From: Chiua virens
Taxonomy: Eukaryota; Basidiomycota; Agaricomycetes; Boletales; Boletaceae
Assembly (NCBI GenBank): GCA_019787685.1
Contig: JAHNUO010000005.1
Coordinates: 1,612,001 to 1,676,000, forward strand
Reading direction: 5' to 3'
DNA: 64,000 nt
Shown piece after piece: positions 56,412 through 64,000 of this stretch. Within the stretch, counting starts at the first letter, position 1. Each line of letters starts with the position of its first letter. Both the position numbers and the translations under genes were made by a program. The notes beneath the pieces are model-generated. The model was not told the origin of the DNA. It did no database searches and saw only the letters and a list, made by a program, of their open reading frames with translations.

Positions 56412-58136
56412 ATGTTCAAGTTCTTCCAAGTGTTATTCCTTCTCGCAGTGGTACCTTGTCGTGTCCTTGCTTTCCCCGTTTCGTATACGTCCAAGATTAC
56501 AGCGAACACATACTACGCTTCACTGGCTGCTATTTTCATTTCCATCGCCTCCCTCGCTGTTGCCTTTCTCGCCGTCAAATTCGTGTACATGAAACTTCGT
56601 CGTATAGGAACAATCCACGCCCCCGACGACACTCACTCTTCCACTAGATTCCGAGATAAACGCGGAAACGGATATCGCGGCGTCTGGGTTGGTTGCCTGG
56701 GATCTCCCGCCTGGGAGACACATCTGACGTCAAAGCTGGACGGGGTGACTCCCTGGCGACTCCGAAATCACAGTCGGAGGTCTTATCATACCGGCTCGAC
56801 TCCGATGCGTTCGACATACTCTTCTACGCGAACAAAGTCAAGGAACTCTACTGCAAACTCCCGCCTCACGAAATCTACAGTTCTGACTAGCTTTTCTTGC
56901 GATGCCGATCCGCTTATCGTACCTTCATCGTCGTCCGCTCGTTCGAGAACCTGGACTGCCAGTGCTCACGGAGGCAGCTCCTCGAAGGCGTTTCTTCCGA
57001 TTCAACGAAACAACTCAACTCATGGTCATCTCTGCTACGGCGATTTCGGAGAGTCATACCGCTTCAGATCTCCAAGGGGTGGTGTTCCCAAGGTTCAAAT
57101 GAGGCGTGCAAGCCCTTCTTCGATCAGGTTGGTCGATGGTCCTAGCCACAGTAACCAAGTCGAATATTCGTTCCTCTCTGGACTACCACCTGACACTGTC
57201 ATGGTCTCCCCGCTCGTGGGTACAAGAGACTCTTTTCAACTATCCAGGTGTTCCTTGAGGTGCCATCGCACACCGGCGCCTCCCTTGCCGCCTCTGCCTT
57301 CATTCCTTCCGTTCCATGCGCCCGAAACGTTAGAATTACGCGCTCAGCGAGAAAGCGAATATCTACCACCGCTTCGCTTCTCTCCAATCGCAAGTGTAAT
57401 CAAAGCGTTCCACTCTCAGCACCTTTCCGAGAAGAAAGCGTCGGGTAAACAGACACTGGACCATGAGGAGAGCAAAAAAAAACTCGATATGAAGGTTGCT
57501 TGTATGGTATCAAAGCGGCGTATTTCATCTTCCGGTTCGTCAAAGCCCCAGCATGCAAATGATACGGGATCAGTCACGAGCTCCCCTATTGTTCAGGGGG
57601 CTCCACCTCTCCTGGGCCATGTGGTTGAAAGGCTAAACCCAAGGTCGAATCACAAGAGATGCAGATCACAACCATGTAAGGGGATCGGAGCGGCATTTCC
57701 GCCGACCACTTTGACTGTGAGTGAGGTATCCCCCGCCTTACCTCCGGGTTCGGAAGACAACGGATGCGGCATAACGCAATCAAAGCAAACAGGAGTTTTG
57801 CGTACATCTTCCGGTTCCTCTGGCAACGGCAGTATCGCCTCAAGGAAACCCCTTAAGTCCTGCTTGCGACAGAATTCCGCCGTATCCACACCTTTGATTA
57901 ACACCCCCAACATGACGCTCACGGCATCGATATCAGAGTCAAGCACGCGGATTTGGACGATGGACACTAAACGTTCCACGGTTGATCAGACCTCAATTCG
58001 GACCCCCCTCTCTGAAATCGATATTGGGATCCTCGGACTCAATCGATTTCGCTGGAACGACGAGATCAAGGAATTAGAAGTGCGAGCTTCCCACATGAAG
58101 AAGGATAGCGTTGCCTTGGTTCCGTATTGGGAGTGA
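56412..58136 (+). CDS. Orphan membrane-anchored Ser-rich protein, 574 aa
   Basis: A single uninterrupted exon, exceptional in this intron-rich window. The N-terminus (MFKFFQVLFLLAVVPCRVLAF) is a signal peptide. After SYTSKITANTYYA there is a strong transmembrane helix (SLAAIFISIASLAVAFLAVKFVYM), then a basic stop-transfer KLRR. The remaining 510 residues are Ser/Arg/Pro-rich and probably disordered and cytosolic, with SSSGSSKPQ, a Pro run (PAPPLPPLPSFLPF) and GSSGNGSIASRKPLKSCLRQNS. The C-terminal block GLNRFRWNDEIKELEVRAS looks more ordered. I do not recognise a family. The topology suggests a short outer face and a long phosphorylatable tail; this is inference. Confidence 0.75.
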   Translation: MFKFFQVLFLLAVVPCRVLAFPVSYTSKITANTYYASLAAIFISIASLAVAFLAVKFVYMKLRRIGTIHAPDDTHSSTRFRDKRGNGYRGVWVGCLGSPAWETHLTSKLDGVTPWRLRNHSRRSYHTGSTPMRSTYSSTRTKSRNSTANSRLTKSTVLTSFSCDADPLIVPSSSSARSRTWTASAHGGSSSKAFLPIQRNNSTHGHLCYGDFGESYRFRSPRGGVPKVQMRRASPSSIRLVDGPSHSNQVEYSFLSGLPPDTVMVSPLVGTRDSFQLSRCSLRCHRTPAPPLPPLPSFLPFHAPETLELRAQRESEYLPPLRFSPIASVIKAFHSQHLSEKKASGKQTLDHEESKKKLDMKVACMVSKRRISSSGSSKPQHANDTGSVTSSPIVQGAPPLLGHVVERLNPRSNHKRCRSQPCKGIGAAFPPTTLTVSEVSPALPPGSEDNGCGITQSKQTGVLRTSSGSSGNGSIASRKPLKSCLRQNSAVSTPLINTPNMTLTASISESSTRIWTMDTKRSTVDQTSIRTPLSEIDIGILGLNRFRWNDEIKELEVRASHMKKDSVALVPYWE

Positions 58137-58738
58137 GCTGGCAACGACATTATGGAGGTAAGTCGCGTCTTCTCTCCAGTCGCGAAGGTAACCTCTGTTG
58201 CTAGCTGCATAAAGTTTTATGAATATTCGTGAAATTGTCTTTTGGCTCGTCTTGTAGCAAATGTGTTTGTTCTATGTTTCCTGTAAACATCTCAGCTTAA
58301 GCTCTCCAATGTGCACCTCCGAGTCGTCGATTTAATGCTTTCAAGCCACTCTGGAAGATAGGACAGAAGCGTTTGAATGCTGTTCGTTAAGCCCCAGAAG
58401 GAGAAAAACTGAGGGAAGGAGATCGCCGGCTGATGTGCCAGTATCACAGTAAGACGTTCCCTGAAACTTGTTCAGAAATTGATGGTGGAGGCAAGGGTGG
58501 TCCTCGGTGGATTCCGCCAGAAGGCATCTATGACAAGCATCACGTTCGCCAAAACGGAGTTGATCGGTAGCTGATGGGGCTATACGCTCCATTGAATACG
58601 ATGGTCATACGTCGCTAAGTCACCAGATCCTCGGCCTCAAGAGCCTCTGCGACGGTCGCGCAATACCAGTCGAACACAGAATTTCGGAAGATCTAATATT
58701 CTCGGGTCCCAAACACACCCACTGAACGACATCACGAA
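58137..58738. other. Convergent intergenic region, orphan / SDR
   Basis: 602 bases. A minus-strand ATG frame of 83 codons (58341-58592) has no recognised domain and no splice support and is not called. Otherwise this is the 3' flank of both genes. Confidence 0.45.
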
Positions 58739-60064
58739 TCAACGCGGATATACTTGTCGACTAATTTCCGAGACTCGGCCATCAACACTGGAAAGCAGCG
58801 TAACCGTTTCACCCTGTCAGATCCGGTGAGCTAACCATGCGGAGATACGTCAATGGTGATAGCTCATACCCAGAGCTTGGCAGAAAATGCATTGCCTTGA
58901 GGACTAAGCACGAAATCACTCTCTTCGGCGACTTGACAACTGGACAGATAGCAGCCGTTCATAGAGCGATCGGTGCCAACGGCGGCATGCACGAGGGTTC
59001 TGCTTCCCTCCTCTGTTGATCGTACGAGGAACAACCTTTTAAAAAGGGTAAACACCCATTGGTGCTTCTCATAGCGAATGATCTTTGAGTCACAATATCC
59101 TGGGTTGACCGTGCAGGCAATGATAGGTATGTGTTTTGGGAGACGCGACGCGAGCTCCCGGATAAACATTACTTGCAGCACTGGGAAATGACAACGGTCA
59201 GTTTTCCTTCACCAATCCAAGTGCAAACGCGGTAGCATCGCACTCACACTTGGAAGCATAATAACGAGCCGAGCTGATGATGAGACGCGGCTCAATGCCG
59301 ATACATGTCTAACAGAAAGGATCGCTTACCGGTCGCCAAATTCCGGCTTGTTGATAGTTTCTAGAATACTGCTCCACGAGTCTGCTCCTTCCAACCCGGT
59401 GGCAATTTGATGTACGAAACTTGACACTAAGACCAAGCGTGACGGTGAATTTGAAGAGGACGAGTTCATCAAGGATGGCAAGAGCAAGATGCTCAGTAAA
59501 GCGGTCGAAAGGTAGTTGACTTGTAGCCTGGTGGGACAACAAGAGTAAGATTAATTGAATGGAAGACGTCGAGACTGTAAATACGTTATCTCCCAACCGT
59601 CTTGCGTCTGCACGTACTCCCCAGGACTAAGTAGCCCGGCGTTGGCGACGAGCACATGCAACGTTCTATTCTCATCACCGGAAATGCTGTCAACAAGGGA
59701 GCATACGCTTTGGAAGCTGCCCATCTCGAGCGGCAAAGAAGACACAGTTGGGTTCATTGTGCCACCACTTTCGGCCGCGCACTCCAGGATGGCTCAACAC
59801 TCGAAAATCAGCTGTGACACAGCAAGCTAGAACTGGTCGAGCACGCTCACATTTTCGCGTCTGTTCGCACTTGGACACGTCCCTGCTTGTTGCAATGAGT
59901 AACTTAGGACGCATCTTCACAAGGTGTATGGAAGCTTCGAAGCCCAGGCCGACGTTCGATCCAGTGACCATGAACGTCTTCGAGGTGACGTCTTCAACTG
60001 GTTTGGGATGAGGGAGGGCACGCCATTGTTCACGAAGATATTGACTGAAGGAAAATACTGCCAT
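58739..60064 (-). CDS. Short-chain dehydrogenase/reductase (SDR superfamily)
   Basis: NAD(P)-dependent oxidoreductase with a Rossmann fold. Start MAVFSFSQYLREQW at 60064. The cofactor loop is MVTGSNVGLGFEAS (TGxxxGxG). It is followed across introns by KCEQTRKSILECAAESGG, SLPLEMGSFQSVCSLVD, the NAG motif HVLVANAGLL, LQVNYLSTALLSILLLP, a VSSFVH serine strand and the catalytic YYASK (YxxxK). Then come VNPGYCDSKI and a C-terminus ending SEISRQVYPR at 58739. The family matches fungal retinol-dehydrogenase or WW-domain-oxidoreductase-like SDRs; the substrate is unknown. Joins are in frame. Confidence 0.87.
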
Positions 60065-60528
60065 ACTTGCCAGGGGATTGCACGAAGGAACTGAACAGAT
60101 CCCTGGCAGTACATATTTAGCGCATTTGACCCGACGGTTGGCACGGAATGACTCGGGCCCATGAGCAACGTAATGGTTGCACCATACCGTAAGGACTGGC
60201 CATGCGGCCCAGTGACTTGTCACCCTGAAAACCGCCTGCTGTGTTCGCAAATCTGAAGTTGAAGGTAGTTTGGATGAAACTGTGAGCGTCCTGGACCATT
60301 CCTGCATACTTGTGCGAAGACTTGAACAATTTACATAGCCACTCTAATTGGCCGCTCGTACTAATTGTGTGCTAAATTAGTTCCTACTGGCAACAGCACA
60401 TCTCCACACATAGTAAGCTTCTGTAGACCTCTATATATCCCATGTCCCGTCGTACAACATCGCCTGATTCAATCCGAGAAGGACGTGATGGTGATTGATG
60501 GTGCAGGCGGTGCAGATTTCTTCAGCCT

Positions 60529-60773
60529 CTATCGTTCATCGTCAGAACCACTGTCCTCCGAGTCCCTTCTCGTCCCCAAGTTGTGACTCCGCTTCCTGGT
60601 GGATTCAGGCTGTTGGCTATGGAAATCCCACACTTTCTTTGGCCGTTGCGAATGCTGCCGAGGGATATTGATATGGACGTGTCATGTTTTCTCAAACTCA
60701 TTTCTTCCATCCTCTTAGCAATGACATCACGAAAAGCGTCGAACCGGTGGCAGGATGTCCCAGCCTGATACAT
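60529..60773 (-). pseudogene. Possible C-terminal exon or remnant of an unidentified gene
   Basis: After an acceptor-like 'ctcggcag' the minus strand reads HSQRPKKVWDFHSQQPESTR and ends SEDSGSDDER before TAG at 60529-60531. This is a natural-looking basic-then-acidic C-terminus. Upstream in another frame is an ATG (60773) with YQAGTSCHRFDAFRDVIAKR. No donor joins the two pieces convincingly. It may be the tail of a decayed gene or a short gene with a missed exon. Confidence 0.25.
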
Positions 60774-60782
60774 GTTGTGATG

Positions 60783-60850
60783 GTGTATAAATCTATATAA
60801 ACAATATATAAACCCATACGAACATATATAAACTCATATGAACCCACTAC
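60783..60850 (+). repeat. AT-rich degenerate tandem repeat
   Basis: Repeated units built on 'atataaac.catacgaac' (for example 'aacatatataaactcatatgaac'). Simple low-complexity DNA, possibly slippage-derived. Confidence 0.5.
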
Positions 60851-62315
60851 CATCAGCGAAATAGTGTGCAAACAGCCAACCCGTGTGGATATTCCTGGAC
60901 CCGAAAGGTCCAGGTTTCACCTCGATAAATCGTGGGAAAACGTCGCAAACTTTACATATAGAGTAATTCCGAAACTTCCGGGTTCGTTGAACTTGCCCGG
61001 TGCTTTCTCCTATTAGGAGCTCCTTTTCGTCTCAGACTCGTTACGTACCGCGGCTCTAGTCCTCTGTCATTACCTTCTGAAAGTACGTCTGTTTCTCCAG
61101 TCTTCGTCATGTTGTTTGATCCTCATCTTCTGGACACAGTGGTCGGCGCTCCTGCGCTTTCATCTGCTGTTCGCGTTCAGTGCGATTCCGACACTCCGTT
61201 GACGTCCACTCACGTTAGTTACAGTTTGTTGCGTCGGGAGTTTCAGTTCGATAGCATTCTATCTGCATGGCCTCGTTCTCGATCCGTCTTTCCGCATGGC
61301 CCTTTTCTCCTCGTTTTTTGGTCAGGGGAAACCTGTTGTCCTGTCGTCGTCCGCGTGATTTTCATCAGGGCAATCCTCAACTGAGATATGCGTGACAACG
61401 CGTGGTGCGAAATGCAGGATACGCTCGTTATGACGAGCCTGTGCGACACGCTTGAAGAGTAAAACGATTGAAGGGCAGAGACACTCTTGATGAAGGCGCA
61501 GTAAATCGACCAATGCCGCTCGCAGCGCAAGTGAAGAACTGGAACTCCTCGACCAGGTCGCACACATTCACCATCTTTGGCAGAAAAAAACATAATAATG
61601 GGACCGATGATTGTCCTTACCTCGTGTTTTCGTTTTGTCACGGATACAAAGTGCACGACGTAACTGAAGAAAACATTGTTGACGTGGCTGAAGTTATTGA
61701 AAAGTATGCGACCTCCGAATGGCACCACAGCTTTGCTCATTTTTCACAGATTGCAAACACACGTGGGACACGATGAAATCGTCTAACTGTCCAATTGTCT
61801 GTCTACACAAGCCCTTATAATCTATTCTTTCTGTAAGAACGGTCGTTGGTGTGGGTGTGTAAAAAGCAGATTAGGAATGATATTATCTTGCCATTGAGTC
61901 TGCTGCCTTGCGGGTCCAGGGTTGCCCGGAGGGCCATAAAATTTTTTATGTTATACGAATTTTACAACTTGGACGCCATATAAGGAGTATATAGTATATT
62001 TGCACTTTTCGTGATGGATAGGTCGACCGGGATGGAAGTCACTTTGAAGATGACCCTGCGGTCCTCCTCAATCCCCAAAAAGGAGTTTACACCCGGCGAC
62101 AAGATGGGCATCTAGATCGTGGGTTTAAAGGAAATTTATCACGGCGATACAGTAGGCGGGATGGACACCACAGAGGAGGCCGTGTGAATGGTACCAATCC
62201 AAAGCCTTCTGGTGAACCGCCGACTATCTCGATCAGAACGGAGAATTTGTCGTGACCTTCCCTCCCCCCATTTCTGATTCTGAATCAGCGTCTTCTATCC
62301 AACTTGACAACTTGT

Positions 62316-62963
62316 ATGATGTGGAGAACCGACTTCAAGTTAGCTCGCCACTGGAGACGTTTACCGGACGCACGACAAGAACGTGTTACGCAGGTGTTGT
62401 ACTTCAGAGCGAGGGCGAAGGTTGGCTGCGTTCATCCTGGAGTCGCTGGAGGGATGAATCCTCTCTTCCAGCGCATCTTGGTTGATACCGTCCGTGATAC
62501 ATCGCTCTTTGGCCACCCTTCGTCATTTTCGATGAAATGTTTGTTGGGCCCATCCCGGGCGCCCAGCTCAGCTTTATGTCCGGATATTGCAGCGCCGAAA
62601 TTCTTACTGGCGGTATTCTTCCTTTTGCGTCAGGCTCGCCTCCGAGCGGGTGTTCCAAGAACTCCAGAGTCAATCCAGAGTCGACGCATTGTTACATGGG
62701 CACAGTGGCATTTACACCACAGGCTGTCAAGTGGCCAACACGATGGTCCATATGATCGGTTAATTGTTACGGCAAGCGTATGTGGCGATCCATACAAGCC
62801 GAATGGGAATGTAATGCGGCGACACGCAGTACGAGCTCCATCAGGTCACCGTCTGGCGTTTTTGTCAGATTCAGGGTCGTGTAATGAACAACGATACTCA
62901 TCAATAGCTGTCTACTATCATGATGGTATTTTGATACTTGCCTTGGGCTCACTACAAGTGTGA
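62316..62963 (+). CDS. Hypothetical open frame, 215 codons (doubtful)
   Basis: The longest open frame of the right end, with an ATG (MMWRTDFKLARHW). The composition is Arg/His/Pro-rich and the hydrophobic segment FLLAVFFLLRQARL near the middle is isolated. The opposite strand and another plus frame are also open over part of this span, and no domain is recognised. It is more likely a chance frame or relic than a gene. Confidence 0.12.
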   Translation: MMWRTDFKLARHWRRLPDARQERVTQVLYFRARAKVGCVHPGVAGGMNPLFQRILVDTVRDTSLFGHPSSFSMKCLLGPSRAPSSALCPDIAAPKFLLAVFFLLRQARLRAGVPRTPESIQSRRIVTWAQWHLHHRLSSGQHDGPYDRLIVTASVCGDPYKPNGNVMRRHAVRAPSGHRLAFLSDSGSCNEQRYSSIAVYYHDGILILALGSLQV

Positions 62964-63841
62964 TCTTTGTCTGCCATCGATAGTGATTCACAGGTCCGAC
63001 AGGGAAAAAATAGTGATGCCCTGTGACTTTGGCCATGGGACCTACAAGGATATGTGCTGTATGCGCGTCTGTCAGACATCAATATTAGTGCATCACGGAG
63101 GGCATGTCCCGGACTCCCGGCCGGATCGAAGCAAGTCTGCGCAGTGTGAGATGCATATCTGATTCTGTCCGTGGCTAGGGTTCTTCAATACAAGCGTCGG
63201 ACACTGATCAAGAAGCATGGCGTATTTCATAACGAGTTAAGAGGACCGAGGAGGTGGAATATGCTGTCGGCGGAACACGGCGGCGCTGGATCCCCTTGAA
63301 TGCATCAAGAATAGTTCACGATGACTCATGATGCCAACCTGAGTGCATGCATCATAAGCCCTCCGAGACTCAAGCTATAGCTAATCGATAAGCTTGAAAT
63401 ACTGCTCGCGAAATTTGCACGCCCAGTGCCGCAGATCAATCAACCACCTGCCAGGCCGACGCGGCCATTCAAGTTGGTGGAGTTTTCAATATTTGTTTGT
63501 TTTCGGGGGGTTGCGACTACGACGTTACTAACATCGATTTGTAAATACCACGGGTCATATTGTCCCGTTCGACCGTGATATCTGAGTCGGACATGTTGGT
63601 TGCCCAGGTGCGCAATTGTTTGCCATGAGGCACCCATGATGCCAGGTGTATAGATCTCAGGCTTGAGGTACGTCTTCTTTGGAATTTGATTTCCATTCTG
63701 ATGCTTACAGCAGTACTTGTGTGAGTGAAATGAGATTGTGTGAGAAATTTTGAGGCGCGGCGATGGTCAGACGGAAAAGGAAATCAGTGTCAACAGCAGG
63801 CAGCGGGGAAAGCGACTAGTCTGGTGACCAGCCCGTCTATG

Positions 63842-63865
63842 GATAACTACTTAGATAACTACTTA
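63842..63865 (+). repeat. 12-base tandem duplication
   Basis: 'gataactactta' occurs twice in direct succession. A simple duplication with no visible function. Confidence 0.6.
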
Positions 63866-64000
63866 TCCTACGGACGCCACGGGCCGGGCTATCCTGCACA
63901 GCAGAAGGGTCTAAAAATGTACTTATAAGTCACGTTGTCGTGAGAAGCCGCGCGTCCCTTTTGCGTCGCTACGAAGTTTACCAGACCGTCTATCGACGGT

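Larger units (their letters stand above)
60774..64000. other. Gene-poor right end of the window
   Basis: About 3.2 kb without a recognisable conserved gene. It contains an AT-rich run of 'atataaac' units (60783-60850), two modest open frames in 61243-61776 on opposite strands, a longer open frame at 62316-62963, and a small tandem repeat at 63842-63865. The abrupt drop in gene density resembles 1.8-6.9 kb and 30.1-32.2 kb. Confidence 0.5.

Noticed and set aside
1..64000. CRISPR arrays, integrated bacterial operons or viral genes
   Set aside because: No regularly spaced repeats, no Shine-Dalgarno-linked gene strings and no viral hallmark motifs were seen; the content is ordinary fungal nuclear DNA.

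Overview
The window is nuclear DNA of a filamentous basidiomycete, most likely an Agaricomycete. Nearly every gene is cut by many 45-65 nt GT-AG introns, genes are packed tightly on both strands, and most products are conserved eukaryotic housekeeping proteins. One secreted protein (6914-8935) belongs to an uncharacterised family that I know mainly from mushroom-forming fungi. No rRNA, tRNA, CRISPR array or intact transposon was seen.

Layout. 1-1843: 3' part of a LAMMER/CLK kinase. 1844-6913: gene-poor, with diverged repeats and a small membrane-protein ORF. 6914-8935: secreted protein with an HGT motif. 9903-12798: complex I subunit, TRAP-alpha and a peroxisomal enoyl-CoA isomerase. 13375-17787: secreted aspartic protease, SWD2 and RPB5. 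18494-24260: homocitrate synthase (lysine), VPS71/ZNHIT1, and an apparent cystathionine beta-lyase to mevalonate kinase fusion. 24715-30085: ABCC transporter. 30086-32203: gene-poor, with the same repeat family as at 5-7 kb. 32204-43022: hybrid histidine kinase, dolichol kinase and uracil-DNA glycosylase. 43735-52806: bZIP factor, XPB/SSL2 helicase, branchpoint-binding protein and RCM1/NSUN5 methyltransferase. 53167-60064: DnaJ co-chaperone, ThuA-like secreted protein, an orphan membrane-anchored protein and an SDR oxidoreductase. 60065-64000: gene-poor, one gene remnant at best.

Gene organisation. Many neighbours form head-to-head pairs over very short intervals (SWD2/RPB5 65 bp; VPS71/STR3 70 bp; ThuA/orphan 110 bp; TRAP-alpha/ECI 157 bp), so bidirectional promoters dominate. 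The genes do not form one pathway. Local themes are amino-acid synthesis (lysine, methionine) beside sterol-precursor synthesis, and a run of transcription, splicing and repair genes at 41.5-52.8 kb.

Caveat. In at least eight genes a highly conserved reading frame slips by one base, mostly within short homopolymers. This looks like residual indel error in the assembly rather than real gene decay. Protein descriptions below follow the conserved reading on both sides of each slip, and the slips are stated.
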